Positions 8,014 to 18,494 are shown, counted from the stretch's first letter. The stretch is DNA of 64,000 bases from Burkholderia guangdongensis (GCF_013403875.1 NZ_JACBNX010000015.1:1-64000); one strand, 5' to 3'. Made by a program: numbers and translations. The notes: generated by a model from the sequence alone, not told the origin.

Positions 8014-9537
8014 TCAGCCCGCGCTCGCGCCCGACGCCGGCGCGGCCGCCTTGTCGTAGTCGACCGGTTGATCCGCCGGACGCGGCGTCTCGCCGGCCCG
8101 CTCGATCCAGCCGCCGCCGAGCGCGCGGTACAGGTCGACGAGGTTCGTCCAGCGCGCGAGACGCGCGTTGATCAGCGACTGCTGCGCCGCATACAGATCG
8201 GTCTGCGCGGTCAGCACCGACAGATAGCTGTCGACGCCGTTCTTGTAGCGCAGGTCCGACAGTTCGAAGCGACGCTGCTGCGCGTGCTCGTTGCGTTCGA
8301 GCGCGGCGATCTGCTGATCGTACGTGCCGCGCGCGGCGAGCCCGTCCGACACGTCGCGGAACGCGCTCTGGATCGCCTTCTCGTAGTCCGCGATCTCGAT
8401 GCGCTTCTGCACGTGCGCGAGATCGAGGTTCGCCATGTTCGCGCCGCCCTCGAAGATCGGCGCCGCGATCTGCGGCGCGAACGACCACGCGGCCGAGCCG
8501 GCCTTGAACAGCCCGCCGAGCGTCGGGCTCGCGGTGCCGAACGCGGCCGTCAGCGAGATGCGCGGGAAGAACGCCGCGCGCGCCGCGCCGATGTTCGCGT
8601 TCGCGGCCAGCAGTTGCTCCTCCGCCTGCATCACGTCCGGGCGCCGCGTCAGCAGATCCGACGGCAGCCCCGCCGGCACGTCGGTCAGCAGATTCTGCGC
8701 ATCGAGCGGCAGCCCGGCGGGCAGATCGTCCGGCAGCGGCTCGCCAACCAGCAGCACCAGCGCGTTCACCGCCTGCGCGCGCAGACGCGCCTGCGCCTGC
8801 TGGTTCGCCTGCGCGGTCTCGACGACCGTCTGCGCCTGCCGCAGATCGAGCTCCGAGCTCGTGCCGTTGCTGAACGTCAGCTTCGTCAGATCGTACGACG
8901 CCTGCGCGGTCTTCAGCGTGTCGTCGGTCACCTTCAGCAGATCGTCGTACGCGAGCACCGTCAGGTACTGGTCCGCGACCTGCGACACAAGCGAGATCTC
9001 CGCGGCCTTGCGCGCCTGCGCGGTCGCCAGATACTCTGCGAGCGCCTGGTCCTTCAGGCTCTGCACCCGGCCGAACAGGTCGATCTCCCACGACGCCTGC
9101 AGCCCGACGTTGTACGTCGTCGAGATGTTCAGGCCCCGCGCGTAGCCCGGCAGCAGCGAGTTCGGCGTGCGCGTGCGGCTCTCGGAGCCGACCGCCTGAA
9201 TCGTCGGCAGCAGCTGCGCGCGCGTGATCTGGTACTGCGCGCGCGCGGCCTCGACGTTCAGCACCGACACCCGCAGATCGCGGTTGTTCTTCAGCGCGAT
9301 CTCGATCAACCGCTGCAGCCGCGGATCGACGAAGAACTCGCGCCAGCCGATGTCGACGGCCGCCTGCCCGTTCGCGCTGCGCGCGCCGGCTGCGCCCGGC
9401 TGCGTCGCGTAGACGCCGCCCGACGGGAACGTCTGCGCGACCGGCGCCGCCGGCCGCTCGTAGTGCGGCGCGAGCGTGCAGCCGGTGGCGAGAAGCGCGA
9501 CCGCCATCGCGGTCAAAGCGTGTTTATGCATCATCAC
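8014..9537 (-). CDS. oprB: RND efflux outer-membrane lipoprotein (OprM/TolC type)
   Basis: A 507-residue outer membrane factor. It begins with a lipoprotein signal (LLATGC at about residues 15-20, Cys acylated) followed by two OEP domains (roughly 60-270 and 290-480). These carry the typical [28 protein letters not shown] region of the NodT/OprM subgroup. The start overlaps the bpeB stop by four bases, so the three pump genes are translationally coupled. It forms the exit duct of BpeAB-OprB. The C-terminal tail is Ala/Pro-rich and probably disordered. Confidence 0.88.
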   Translation of the reverse strand: MMMHKHALTAMAVALLATGCTLAPHYERPAAPVAQTFPSGGVYATQPGAAGARSANGQAAVDIGWREFFVDPRLQRLIEIALKNNRDLRVSVLNVEAARAQYQITRAQLLPTIQAVGSESRTRTPNSLLPGYARGLNISTTYNVGLQASWEIDLFGRVQSLKDQALAEYLATAQARKAAEISLVSQVADQYLTVLAYDDLLKVTDDTLKTAQASYDLTKLTFSNGTSSELDLRQAQTVVETAQANQQAQARLRAQAVNALVLLVGEPLPDDLPAGLPLDAQNLLTDVPAGLPSDLLTRRPDVMQAEEQLLAANANIGAARAAFFPRISLTAAFGTASPTLGGLFKAGSAAWSFAPQIAAPIFEGGANMANLDLAHVQKRIEIADYEKAIQSAFRDVSDGLAARGTYDQQIAALERNEHAQQRRFELSDLRYKNGVDSYLSVLTAQTDLYAAQQSLINARLARWTNLVDLYRALGGGWIERAGETPRPADQPVDYDKAAAPASGASAG

Positions 9538-12500
9538 TGGTCCTTCTTGTCGTCGTCGCCGTGCTGCTCCGACTGGTGGAAGTGCGCCTGCGCGAGACGC
9601 AGCGCATCGTCGACGTCTTCCTTCTCTCCGCTGAAGATCGAGCGCACCTTCACGAAGAACATCGGGATCATGAAGATCGCGAGGAACGTCGCGGTCAGCA
9701 TCCCGCCGATCACGCCGGTGCCGATCGCATGCTGGCTCGCCGAGCCCGCGCCGTTGCTGATCGCGAGCGGCAACACGCCGAGAATGAACGCGAGCGACGT
9801 CATCAGGATCGGCCGCAGCCGCAGCCGCGCCGCCTCGAGCGCGGCCTCGATCGGGCCCATCTTCTCACTCTGCTGCAGATCGCGCGCGAACTCGACGATC
9901 AGAATCGCGTTCTTCGCGGAGAGGCCCACCGTCGTCAGCAGGCCGACCTGGAAGAACACGTCGTTCTCGAGCCCGCGCAGCGTCGCCGCTAGCAGCGCGC
10001 CGATCACGCCGAGCGGCACGACCATGATCACCGAGAACGGGATCGACCAGCTCTCATACAGCGCCGCGAGACACAGGAACACGACGAGGATCGAGATCGC
10101 GTACAGGATCGGCGCCTGCGAGCCCGACTGGATTTCCTGGAACGACAGGCCCGTCCACGAATAGCCGATGCCCTGCGGCAGTTTCGCCGCGATCTTTTCC
10201 ATCGCCGTCATCGCCTGGCCGGTACTCTTGCCCGGCGCGGCCTGGCCCTGGATCTCCATCGACGAGACGCCGTTGTAGCGCTCGAGCTTCGGCGATCCGT
10301 ACGTCCAGTGGCCGGTCGCGAACGCGCTGAACGGCACCATCCCGCCCGAACCGTTGCGCACGTACCAGATGTTCAGATCCTCCGGCGTCATCCGGAACGG
10401 CGCGTCCGACTGCACGTACACCTTCTTGATCCGGCCGTCGATATCGAGGAAGTTGTCGACGTACTGCGACGCCCACGCGATCGAGAACGTCTGGTCGATC
10501 GCCGCCGGCGTCACGCCGAGCGCGTTCGCCTTCTCGCGATCGATGTCGACCTTGTACTGCGGCGTGTCGTTGAGCCCGTTCGGACGCACGCCCTGCAGCG
10601 TCGGATCCTTCGCGGCCATCATCAGCAGCTGGTTGCGCGCGGCCATCAGCGCGTCGTGGCCAAGGCCGGCGCTGTCCGTCAGCTCGAAGTCGAAACCGGC
10701 GGCGGTGCCGAGTTCCGGAATCGACGGCGGGTTGAACGGGATCACGAGCGCATCCTTGTACCGCCCGTAGCGCGCGAACATCCGGCCGATCAGCGCCTGC
10801 ACCTTCTCGTTCGCGTGCTGACGCTGCGCATAGTCCTTCAGCTTCACGAACACGAGGCCCGAGTTCTGGCCACGGCCCGCGAAGCTGAAGCCGTTCACCG
10901 TGAACGCGGATTCGACGATGTTCTTCTCGTCGGTCAGCAGGTAGTGCGAGATGTTCTCGAGCGTGCGCTCGGTCGTTTCCTGCGTCGAGCCGGACGGCGT
11001 CTGCACGATCACGAACATCAGGCCCTGGTCCTCATCCGGCAGGAACGACTTCGGCAGCCGCACGAACAGCAGGCCGACCGCGACGATCACGGCCAGATAG
11101 ATGATGAGCCAGCGGCCCGAGCGCTTGATCACGTGGTGCACGCCGACGTGATACTTCTCGCGGCTCGCGTTGAACGTACGGTTGAACCAGCCGAAGAAGC
11201 CGGTCTTCGCCTCGTGATGACCCTGCGGGATCGGCTTCAGGATCGTCGCGCACAGTGCGGGCGTCAGAATCAACGCGACCATCACCGACAGCACCATCGC
11301 CGACACGATCGTCAGCGAGAACTGCCGGTAGATCGCGCCGACCGAACCGCCGGAGAACGCGACCGGCACGAACACCGCCGACAGCACGAGCGCGACGCCG
11401 ACGAGCGCGCCGGTGATCTGGCCCATCGCCTTGCGGGTCGCGTCTCTTGGCGACAGTCCCTCCTCGGCCATCACGCGCTCGACGTTCTCGACGACGACGA
11501 TCGCATCGTCGACCAATAGACCGATCGCGAGCACGAGGCCGAACATCGACAGCACGTTGATCGAGAAGCCGACGAGCGACATGATCGCGAACGTGCCGAG
11601 CAGCACGACCGGCACCGCGATCGTCGGGATGATCGTCGCCCGCAGGTTCTGCAGGAACAGATACATCACGAGGAACACGAGCACGACCCCCTCGAGCAGC
11701 GTCTTGACCACTTCCTCGATCGACAGCCGCACGAACGGCGTCGTGTCGTACGGATACTTGACGACGAGGCCGTGCGGGAAGTACTTCGACAGCTCGTCGA
11801 TCTTCGCGCGCACCGCCTTCGCGGTCGCGAGCGCGTTCGCGTTCGTCGCGAGCTGGATGCCGAGCGCGGCGGTCGGCTGACCGTTGTACTTCGTGTCGAA
11901 GCTGTAGTTCTCGCCGCCGAGCTCGATCTTCGCGACGTCCTTCAGGCGCACCTGCGAGCCGTCCGGATTGACCTTCAGCAGCACGTCGCCGAACTGTTCC
12001 GGCGTTTGCAGCAGCGTCGCCTCGGTGATCGTCGCCTGCAGCACCGTGCCGGGCACGGCCGGCGTGCCGCCGAGCTGGCCGCCCGCGACCTGCACGTTCT
12101 GCGCGGCGATCGCGTTCGTCACGTCGGTCGGCGTGAGGCCGTAGTTCGTGAGGCGGTTCGGGTCGAGCCAGATCCGCATCGCGTACTGCGAGCCGAACAG
12201 CGTGACGGTGCCGACGCCGTTGATCCGGCTGATCGGATCCTGCACGTGCGACGCGACGTAGTTCGCGAGGTCGTACTTGTTCATGCTGCCGTCTTCGGAG
12301 TTGAAGGCAAGCACGAGCAGGAAGCTGCTGGACGATTTCGTCACGCGCAAGCCGAGCTGCTGGACGACCTGCGGCAGAATCGGCGTCGCGAGCGCGAGCT
12401 TGTTCTGCACCTGGACCTGCGCGATGTCGGCGTTCGTGCCCGGCGCGAACGTGATCGTGATCGTCGCGTTACCCGAGTCGTCACTCGTCGAGGACATGTA

Positions 12501-12728
12501 CAGCATCCCGTCGAGGCCGCTCATCTGCTGCTCGACCACCTGCGTGACGGTGTTTTCCACTGTCTTCGCGGAGGCGCCCGGATAGTTCGCGGTGATCTGG
12601 ATCGAAGGCGGCGCGATCGTCGGATACTGCGAGATCGGCAGCGTGAAGATCGCCGCGACCCCGGACAGCATCAGGATGATCGCGATCACCCACGCGAAGA
12701 TCGGGCGATCGATAAAAAACTTAGCCAT
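9534..12728 (-). CDS. bpeB: RND efflux inner-membrane pump (AcrB/MexB type)
   Basis: A 1064-residue HAE1-family proton/drug antiporter. It opens with [20 protein letters not shown] and has two large periplasmic loops between TM1-2 and TM7-8. The proton-relay Asp pair lies in [14 protein letters not shown] (near residue 408). Full length and the order bpeA-bpeB-oprB downstream of a divergent TetR gene match the BpeAB-OprB pump, which exports macrolides, aminoglycosides and acyl-homoserine lactones in B. pseudomallei (established for that system, assumed here). It is 15 bp from bpeA. Confidence 0.92.
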   Translation of the reverse strand: MAKFFIDRPIFAWVIAIILMLSGVAAIFTLPISQYPTIAPPSIQITANYPGASAKTVENTVTQVVEQQMSGLDGMLYMSSTSDDSGNATITITFAPGTNADIAQVQVQNKLALATPILPQVVQQLGLRVTKSSSSFLLVLAFNSEDGSMNKYDLANYVASHVQDPISRINGVGTVTLFGSQYAMRIWLDPNRLTNYGLTPTDVTNAIAAQNVQVAGGQLGGTPAVPGTVLQATITEATLLQTPEQFGDVLLKVNPDGSQVRLKDVAKIELGGENYSFDTKYNGQPTAALGIQLATNANALATAKAVRAKIDELSKYFPHGLVVKYPYDTTPFVRLSIEEVVKTLLEGVVLVFLVMYLFLQNLRATIIPTIAVPVVLLGTFAIMSLVGFSINVLSMFGLVLAIGLLVDDAIVVVENVERVMAEEGLSPRDATRKAMGQITGALVGVALVLSAVFVPVAFSGGSVGAIYRQFSLTIVSAMVLSVMVALILTPALCATILKPIPQGHHEAKTGFFGWFNRTFNASREKYHVGVHHVIKRSGRWLIIYLAVIVAVGLLFVRLPKSFLPDEDQGLMFVIVQTPSGSTQETTERTLENISHYLLTDEKNIVESAFTVNGFSFAGRGQNSGLVFVKLKDYAQRQHANEKVQALIGRMFARYGRYKDALVIPFNPPSIPELGTAAGFDFELTDSAGLGHDALMAARNQLLMMAAKDPTLQGVRPNGLNDTPQYKVDIDREKANALGVTPAAIDQTFSIAWASQYVDNFLDIDGRIKKVYVQSDAPFRMTPEDLNIWYVRNGSGGMVPFSAFATGHWTYGSPKLERYNGVSSMEIQGQAAPGKSTGQAMTAMEKIAAKLPQGIGYSWTGLSFQEIQSGSQAPILYAISILVVFLCLAALYESWSIPFSVIMVVPLGVIGALLAATLRGLENDVFFQVGLLTTVGLSAKNAILIVEFARDLQQSEKMGPIEAALEAARLRLRPILMTSLAFILGVLPLAISNGAGSASQHAIGTGVIGGMLTATFLAIFMIPMFFVKVRSIFSGEKEDVDDALRLAQAHFHQSEQHGDDDKKDQ

Positions 12729-12743
12729 GTAGCCGGCTCCCGG

Positions 12744-14015
12744 TTATTGCGCGGACGAAGCCGCGGCGGACGATGCCGCGGCGGCGCCGGACGCGGGCGC
12801 TGACGTGGACCCTGACGCGGCGACGGCCGGCGCGGTGCCCGACGCGGCAGCGGCACCGGAAGCGGCGCCCGGCGCCGGCGGGAGCTGCGCCGGCGACGCA
12901 TGGACAGGCGTGCCCGGCCGGGCCTTGTCGATACCCTGCACGATCACGCGGTCGCCCGCCTGCAGGCCGCTGTCGACGATCCAGTCCTGGCCCCGCATCC
13001 CGGTCGTGACGAGCGGGCGCGGCTCGACCTTGCCCTTCGCATTGACGATCATCGCGATCGCCTGCCCCTTCTGGTCGTGCGTGACGCCGATCTGCGGGAT
13101 GAGGAACGCGTGGTCGTTCATCCCCTCCTCGATGCGCGCGCGCACGAACATGCCGGGCAGCAGCGTGCCGTTCGGGTTCGGGAACTGCGCGCGGATCGTC
13201 ACGGAGCCGGTCGACTGGTCGACGGTCACGTCGGAGAACTGCAGCTTGCCGGGTTCCGGATACGGCTTGCCGTCCTCGAGAATCAGCGTGACCTTCGCCG
13301 CGCCGGGGCCGCTCGTCGTCAGCTTGCCGCTCTGGATCGCCTGACGGAGCTTGAGGCCGTCGAGGCTCGACTGCGTGAGGTCGACATAGACCTTGTCGAG
13401 CTGCTGGACCGTCGACATCAGCGTGGCCTGGCTCGCCTGCACGTACGCGCCCGGCGTGACCTGCGAGATGCCGACGCGGCCGGAGATCGGCGAGCTCACG
13501 TCGGTGTAGCCGAGGTTGATCTGCGCGGTGTCGACCGCGGCCTTGCCCGACGCGACGTCGGCGGCCGCCTGGCCTTGCGCGGCGACCGCGTTGTCATAGT
13601 CCTGCTTGCTGATCGCGTTCGCGGCGACGAGCACCTTGTAGCGCGCGACGAGCGCGTTCTGCGTCGCGAGATTCGCCTGCGCCTTCGCGAGCGCGGCCTT
13701 CGCGCTGTTCAGCTGCGCGACGTACGGCGCGGGATCGATCTTGTACAGGCGCTGGCCGGCCTTCACGTCGGCGCCTTCGGTGAACTCGCGGCGCAGCACG
13801 ATGCCGTCGACGCGCGCGCGCACCTGCGCGACCAGATAGGCGCTCGTGCGGCCCGGCAGTTCAGTGTAGACCGGCACGGAAGTCGGCTCGGCGGTGATGA
13901 CGCCGACTTCCGGCGTTTGCGACGGCGGCGCCGTTTCTTTTTTCCCGCACGCGGCCAGGAAAACGGCGGCCGTCGCGACAGTGATTAAGCGGTATGGAAC
14001 CCGTTCGACGCGCAT
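12744..14015 (-). CDS. bpeA: RND efflux periplasmic adaptor lipoprotein
   Basis: A 423-residue membrane fusion protein. The lipobox is LAACGKK at about residues 19-25. Next come the beta-barrel and lipoyl half-domain (TSAYLVAQVRARVDGIV), an alpha-helical hairpin of about 80 residues rich in Ala/Gln, then the second lipoyl half and the beta-roll domain. The last 60 residues are an Ala/Pro/Ser low-complexity tail. The start at 14013-14015 gives a normal lipoprotein signal; the longer frame upstream runs through the promoter. It is the first gene of the pump operon and is presumably repressed by BpeR at 14256-14279. Confidence 0.9.
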   Translation of the reverse strand: MRVERVPYRLITVATAAVFLAACGKKETAPPSQTPEVGVITAEPTSVPVYTELPGRTSAYLVAQVRARVDGIVLRREFTEGADVKAGQRLYKIDPAPYVAQLNSAKAALAKAQANLATQNALVARYKVLVAANAISKQDYDNAVAAQGQAAADVASGKAAVDTAQINLGYTDVSSPISGRVGISQVTPGAYVQASQATLMSTVQQLDKVYVDLTQSSLDGLKLRQAIQSGKLTTSGPGAAKVTLILEDGKPYPEPGKLQFSDVTVDQSTGSVTIRAQFPNPNGTLLPGMFVRARIEEGMNDHAFLIPQIGVTHDQKGQAIAMIVNAKGKVEPRPLVTTGMRGQDWIVDSGLQAGDRVIVQGIDKARPGTPVHASPAQLPPAPGAASGAAAASGTAPAVAASGSTSAPASGAAAASSAAASSAQ

Positions 14016-14414
14016 GGAGCGACCTCTTGTTAACCATTGGAATGAGTGCGGCGCTCGGCCCGAGCGCTGCACGGATGCGCCTCGCGGCGCTGATCGAACA
14101 CCAGAATTGCCGGACTGCCGGGTACAGCTATGAGCACTCGACCGCTGTGCTGACGAGATGCCACCCAAAGGGGCAGATTGTTACTAGGGCGGGAATCAGC
14201 AGAGTGGGATATTAACTGATTGCAACTAGAGTCATTCGATCGTAGGGTGGCATTGTACATACATTCATGAATGTATGTATGATTCGCCATCGCAACGTTC
14301 CGTCCCGCCGATCTTACGAATGGTTGCCCAACGCAAGCATGTCGGTTGGGGGACGACGGCGACAGGTATCCGCCCCTATCATCCGGTTACACCGATCGAT
14401 CACCCGAGCCCGCC
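14016..14414. promoter_or_regulatory. Divergent bpeA/bpeR control region
   Basis: This 399-bp spacer between the divergently transcribed pump and regulator genes holds the 24-bp operator palindrome near its middle. The remainder has lower GC than the flanks, as expected for two promoters. I see no gene in it. Confidence 0.6.
14256..14279. promoter_or_regulatory. BpeR/AcrR-type operator palindrome
   Basis: A perfect 24-bp palindrome made of TACATACATTCA and its exact complement. It is nearly identical in design to the E. coli AcrR operator (TACATAC...GTATGTA arms). It sits between bpeA and bpeR, so one TetR-family dimer pair could repress both directions. Confidence 0.8.
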
Positions 14415-15056
14415 ATGGTCAGACGCACGAAAGAGGAAGCGCTCGCGACACGCGACCGCATCCTCGACGCCGCAGAGCACGTCTTCTTCGAGAAGGGCGT
14501 GTCGCACACGTCACTCGCGGACATCGCCCAGCACGCGGGCGTCACGCGCGGCGCGATCTACTGGCATTTCACGAACAAGGCGGATCTGTTCGACGCGATG
14601 TTCGGCCGCGTGATGCTGCCGATCGACGCGCTGAAGAACGACCCGGCGGGCGCCGCCTGCCCGGACCCGCTCGGCAAGGTGCGCAAGATCCTGACCTGGT
14701 GCCTGCTCGGCGTCGCGCGCGATCCGCAACTGCGCCGCGTGTTCGAGATCCTGTTCATGAAGTGCGAGTACGTCGCCGACCTCGAGCCGCTGCTGCAGCG
14801 CAATCGCGCGGGGATGAGCGACGCGCTGAGCAAGATCGAGGTCGACCTGAAGGCTGCCGTCGCGCGCGGGCAACTGCCCGCGCGGCTCGACACGCGGCGC
14901 GCGACGCTGATGCTGCATACGCTCGCCAGCGGCTTCGTGCGCGACCTGCTGATGCTGCCCGACGAGATCGACGCGGAGCGGCATGCGGAAAAGCTCGTCG
15001 ACGGCTGCTTCGACATGCTGCGGCTGAGCCCGGCGATGCTTCGGGACGAGGACTGA
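14415..15056 (+). CDS. bpeR: TetR-family repressor of the efflux operon
   Basis: A 213-residue TetR/AcrR regulator. The N-terminal helix-turn-helix is ILDAAEHVFFEKGVSHTSLADIAQHAGVTRGAIYWHF split over residues about 16-52, with the recognition helix in TRGAIYWHF. A helical ligand-binding domain follows, ending with a TetR_C-type region. The start MVRRTKEEA was chosen because it matches the AcrR/TtgR N-terminus; the longer frame has no such match. Divergent placement from bpeA and the AcrR-like operator support the role of local repressor. Confidence 0.88.
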   Translation: MVRRTKEEALATRDRILDAAEHVFFEKGVSHTSLADIAQHAGVTRGAIYWHFTNKADLFDAMFGRVMLPIDALKNDPAGAACPDPLGKVRKILTWCLLGVARDPQLRRVFEILFMKCEYVADLEPLLQRNRAGMSDALSKIEVDLKAAVARGQLPARLDTRRATLMLHTLASGFVRDLLMLPDEIDAERHAEKLVDGCFDMLRLSPAMLRDED

Positions 15057-15065
15057 CGGGGACGC

Positions 15066-15782
15066 TCAGCCGCCGTTGAACCAGCGCGCCGCGTAGAGCA
15101 GCGCGGCGACGAACACGATGATCGCGGCCCACGCCCAGATCGGCACCGGGTTCGATGTACGGTGATGCAGCAAGCTCGCCGCGCGCCCGGTCAGCGCGCC
15201 GGCGAGATCGTGCGCGGGCGCGGCACCGCGCCGCATCGCGCCGGCGAGCGCCGCCGGCCGCAGAAACACGTGATGGCGTCGCACACCCGCGCTGCGCGCG
15301 CGGTTCGGCGCAAGGCCGTGCTTCGCCTGCACGACCGCGCAGAACTCGCTGAAGAAGTCGTCCGCCCATTCGCCGAGCGCATTCTCGATCTGGCGCGCGG
15401 GCAGCTCGGCGAGCGGGCCCGTCGCGGTCGCCCAGACCGAATACTCGATGCGGGTCGCGTCGGCGGCCGCGCCGTCGGGCACGAGCGCGAGCCGGATCTG
15501 GCCGCGCAGCGCGCCGAGCCCGTCCGCGCGCGCCTTGAAGTTCAGCGCCCGGACCGTCCGGCCGGACGCTTCGTGTTCCTGGCCCGCGACGTGCGCGCGC
15601 ACGTCGTAGCGCGCGCGCAGCGGGCCGAGCGGCACGGTCAGCGTCAGCGCATACTCGCCGCGCGACAGCGCCGCGAACGATTCGCAATGATCGAAGCTCG
15701 CGCGCAGCAGCGCGAGATCGTCCAGCGCGTCCCGGACGATCGACGGCGCCAGCGGCACGTGCAACGCGTCGTTCAGTTCCAT
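15066..15782 (-). CDS. CoxG/SRPBCC-like membrane-anchored protein
   Basis: A 238-residue protein. Residues about 1-150 resemble the SRPBCC fold of carbon monoxide dehydrogenase subunit G proteins (MELNDALHVPLAPSIVRDALDD, then GEYALTLTVPLGPLRARYD). The C-terminal 30 residues form a single hydrophobic segment (PIWAWAAIIVFVAALLYA), which suggests a membrane anchor. No CO dehydrogenase genes are nearby, so the role here is unknown. It is on the opposite strand and converges with bpeR. Confidence 0.6.
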   Translation of the reverse strand: MELNDALHVPLAPSIVRDALDDLALLRASFDHCESFAALSRGEYALTLTVPLGPLRARYDVRAHVAGQEHEASGRTVRALNFKARADGLGALRGQIRLALVPDGAAADATRIEYSVWATATGPLAELPARQIENALGEWADDFFSEFCAVVQAKHGLAPNRARSAGVRRHHVFLRPAALAGAMRRGAAPAHDLAGALTGRAASLLHHRTSNPVPIWAWAAIIVFVAALLYAARWFNGG

Positions 15783-15854
15783 GTTGCCTCCCCGATGAAT
15801 CGAGCCGCGCCAGGCCGGGCCACGTGAGGTCGGGCTGCGTCAGGCCGGACCGCG

Positions 15855-16214
15855 TCAGGACGTCTCGGCGATCCGGTCGACCCGCGCGGCATCGAACGCC
15901 ACATAGCGCGCGAGCGCGCCGGCCGCCTCCGTCGGTTCCTCATAGCTCCAGGCGGCGTTTTCGATCACGCCGTCTTCTGTCTGCAAGTCGAAATAGGTCG
16001 CCCGCCCCTTGAGCGTGCAGACGGTCGTATGCGTGGACGGCAGGAGCCGCCGCATGTTCACGTCCGCGCGGGGCAGGTAGTGGACGTCCGGCAAGCCCGC
16101 TTCGCGCACCGTCAGCGCGCCGAGCGTATCGGCGTATGTGATCCCCTGGTGGATCACGCGCACGCGATGCCGGTTCGGCACGATTTCGAGGCGAGAACGG
16201 ACGGCGTCGGACAT
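15855..16214 (-). CDS. DUF427-family protein
   Basis: A 119-residue cytosolic protein. VRVIHQGITYADTLGALTVREAGLPDVHYLPRADV and the later HTTVCTLKGRATYFDLQ segments (split here) are typical of the DUF427 family, small beta-rich proteins of unknown function. I chose the start MSDAVRSR at 16212-16214 over two upstream possibilities because a GGGGGTG ribosome-binding site precedes it. Nothing in the neighbourhood hints at a role. Confidence 0.65.
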   Translation of the reverse strand: MSDAVRSRLEIVPNRHRVRVIHQGITYADTLGALTVREAGLPDVHYLPRADVNMRRLLPSTHTTVCTLKGRATYFDLQTEDGVIENAAWSYEEPTEAAGALARYVAFDAARVDRIAETS

Positions 16215-16272
16215 CGTCACCCCCATTTGTTCGCGCGGCCCGACCCGCCGGCCCGATCGCGCACCCAAAAAC

Positions 16273-16300
16273 AAAGCCACAGCACGTGGGCCGTGGCTTT
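16273..16300 (-). terminator. Terminator after the secreted regulatory-like-domain gene
   Basis: An eight-base perfect stem (AAAGCCAC and complement) with a GC-rich loop. On the minus strand it is followed by TTTGTTTTTGG. It lies about 105 bp downstream of the stop at 16407. Confidence 0.6.
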
Positions 16301-16406
16301 CATTATCGACGAAACTCGCGCGGAATGCCCACTGCGGCGCACTGCGGCGCAACGTGGCGCAGCCCGGCCGGCCGCACGCGGGCGGTCAGCCCGGCGCCTG
16401 TTGGCG

Positions 16407-16844
16407 CTACTGCGCGGTCCAGGTGAACGCCGCCTTCACGCCGCCCTTCGCGGGCACCGTGACCGTGCGCGCGTCCTCCTTGCCCTGATACGACGCATGC
16501 ACCGTGTAGTGCCCCGCCGGCAGCTTCACGAGCATGTACGGTCCGCGCGCGTCGGTCTTCAGCACGTCGGTGCCGTTCGTATCGGTGATGTGCACGTGAA
16601 CGTCCGCGAGAAACTCGCCGCCCGCGCCGGTGAAGCGCAGCGCCAGCGGCCACGCGGACTCGCTGCGCTGGAACGCGGTGGATTCGTCCTGCCCGACGCC
16701 GCCGGACGTGAAGCTGACGGCACCCTGCTGATGCACGGGGGGCAGGCCGTTCGACTGCGCATATGCGCCGCCCGCGACACCCACGATGCCGATGGCCAGC
16801 GCCGCCGCGATTGCGAATCGTGAAACGATGCGTTGCTGTTGCAT
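16407..16844 (-). CDS. Secreted carboxypeptidase-regulatory-like domain protein
   Basis: A 145-residue protein with a clear Sec signal (cleavage near GAYA-QS, about residue 29). The mature part has a small all-beta domain: HVHITDTNGTDVLKTDARGPYMLVKLPAGHYTVHASYQG split around residue 90-125, resembling the carboxypeptidase-regulatory or transthyretin-like fold used for carbohydrate or protein contact. It lies just downstream of the DegP-like protease gene on the same strand (69 bp gap), so it may be cotranscribed and exposed to the same envelope-stress control. Function unknown. Confidence 0.6.
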   Translation of the reverse strand: MQQQRIVSRFAIAAALAIGIVGVAGGAYAQSNGLPPVHQQGAVSFTSGGVGQDESTAFQRSESAWPLALRFTGAGGEFLADVHVHITDTNGTDVLKTDARGPYMLVKLPAGHYTVHASYQGKEDARTVTVPAKGGVKAAFTWTAQ

Positions 16845-16913
16845 GGCTCTCTCCTTGAATCGGAAGGGACAGCCGGACGCCGCGGCGCCCGGCACGTCAC
16901 TCCGGCCGCCGGA

Positions 16914-18389
16914 TCAGCTCAGGTCGACCGGAACGAAGATCTGCGCGTTGTCGCGCTGGATCAGCAGCGCGAGGCTGTTGCCCGCGCCCTTCACCGCGCT
17001 GAGCAATTGATCGGGGCTCGTCACCGGGCGGCCGTTCACCGCGAGGATCACGTCGCCGGGCTGGATGCCCGCGTTCGCCGCCGGGCCGCTCACCTGCTGG
17101 ACGATCAGCCCGTGCGACAGCGACGTCGCGCTGCGCTCCTGCGGCGTCAGCGCCCGCACCGCGACGCCGAGGCGCCCCTGCTCGACCGGCGAGCCGTCGT
17201 TCGACGCCACCTTCGCGTCGGACAACGCGCCGAGCGTCACCGCGACCGTCTTCTTCGACTTGTCGCGCCAGATCTGCAGTTCGGCCTTCGAGCCCGGCTT
17301 CAGCCCGGCGATCTGCGACGGCAGCGACGTCGAATCGACCACCGGCGTGCCGTTCACCGACAGGATCACGTCGCCCGGCTGCAGCCCCGCCTTCGCGGCC
17401 GGGCCGCTCGGATCGACCGAGCTGACGAGCGCGCCGTCGGGCTTCGGCAGGCCGAACGAGCTCGCGAGCGTCTGGTTGAGCCCCTGCACCGCGACGCCGA
17501 GGCGGCCGCGGCTCACGTGGCCGGTCTTCACGAGTTCATCCTTGACCTTGATCGCCTCGTTGATCGGAATCGCGAACGACAGGCCCTGGAAGCCGCCCGT
17601 CTGCGAGTAGATCATCGAGTTGATGCCGATCACCTCGCCGTTCAGGTTGAACAGCGGGCCGCCCGAGTTGCCCGGGTTGACCGGCACGTCGGTCTGGATG
17701 AACGGCGTGTAGTTCTCGTCGGGCAGCGAGCGCGACTTCGCGCTGATGATGCCGGACGTCACCGTGTTGTCGAAGCCGTACGGCGAGCCGATCGCGACGA
17801 CCCACTGGCCGACCTTGCTCTGGCTCGGATCGCCGATCTTCACGGTCGGCAGGCCGGATGCGCTGATCTTCAGCACCGCGACGTCGGACTGCTTGTCGGC
17901 GCCGACGACCTTCGCCTTGTACTCGCGCTTGTCGGTCAGCTTCACGGTGACGACGTTCGCGCCGTCGATCACGTGCGCATTGGTCAGGATATACCCGTCC
18001 GTGCTGATGATGAACCCGGAGCCGAGGCTCGCGCTCGGCTGGTCGTCCGGCTGCCCGTCGCCGCCCATCCCCGGCATCTGGCCGTAGAAGTGCTTGAAGA
18101 ACTGGTAGAACGGATCGCTCGGATCGACCGGCAGCTGCTGCATGCCGCGCTGCGCGGCCTGCTTCACGACGTGCTTCGCGCTGATGTTGACGACGGCCGG
18201 GCCGTACGTCTCGACGAGCCCCGAGAAATCCGGGATGCCCGTCTTCGCCGCCGCCTCGGCCGGCATCAGCGCGGCCGCCGCGGCCGGCGTGATCGGCTGC
18301 ACGTGGCGCGTGCCCGCGACGTAGCCGGCGGACAGCGCGGCCGCCACCGCGACCGCTACGACACCACGCGAAAGGAATCGGGTATTCAT
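16914..18389 (-). CDS. degP: DegP/MucD-type periplasmic serine protease
   Basis: A 491-residue HtrA-family protease-chaperone. It has an N-terminal signal or anchor (about 8-27) and a trypsin-like domain with His139 (TNAHV), Asp169 (QSDVAVL) and Ser242 in VNPGNSGGPLF. Two PDZ domains follow (about 290-380 and 400-485), each with the GLQPGDVIL or GIQPGDVIL carboxylate-binding loop. A Gly/Met/Gln-rich linker (PGMGGDGQP) corresponds to the LA loop. It degrades misfolded envelope proteins. The promoter carries the CTTAA array at 18433-18494, and the two-component system is encoded just upstream, suggesting direct control. Confidence 0.92.
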   Translation of the reverse strand: MNTRFLSRGVVAVAVAAALSAGYVAGTRHVQPITPAAAAALMPAEAAAKTGIPDFSGLVETYGPAVVNISAKHVVKQAAQRGMQQLPVDPSDPFYQFFKHFYGQMPGMGGDGQPDDQPSASLGSGFIISTDGYILTNAHVIDGANVVTVKLTDKREYKAKVVGADKQSDVAVLKISASGLPTVKIGDPSQSKVGQWVVAIGSPYGFDNTVTSGIISAKSRSLPDENYTPFIQTDVPVNPGNSGGPLFNLNGEVIGINSMIYSQTGGFQGLSFAIPINEAIKVKDELVKTGHVSRGRLGVAVQGLNQTLASSFGLPKPDGALVSSVDPSGPAAKAGLQPGDVILSVNGTPVVDSTSLPSQIAGLKPGSKAELQIWRDKSKKTVAVTLGALSDAKVASNDGSPVEQGRLGVAVRALTPQERSATSLSHGLIVQQVSGPAANAGIQPGDVILAVNGRPVTSPDQLLSAVKGAGNSLALLIQRDNAQIFVPVDLS

Positions 18390-18432
18390 CGCTTGACCTC
18401 CTCTTTGTTACCCCGGAGCGTAAAGGCGCTGA

Positions 18433-18494
18433 CTTAAAGCACGCTTAACCGACCTTAAACGGGGCTTAAACGCGGACTTAAACGCGGACTTAAA
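18433..18494. promoter_or_regulatory. Six-copy CTTAA array upstream of degP
   Basis: Six CTTAA motifs start at 18433, 18444, 18454, 18465, 18477 and 18489, about one helical turn apart (10-12 bp). The CTTAA-N5/6-CTTAA spacing is that of PmrA- and QseB-type response-regulator sites. The array fills the space between the sensor kinase stop and the degP ribosome-binding site. The last copy overlaps the kinase stop codon. Confidence 0.55.

Noticed and set aside
16214..16352. Longer start for the DUF427 protein
   Set aside because: The extension runs through the hairpin terminator at 16273-16300 and has no ribosome-binding site.
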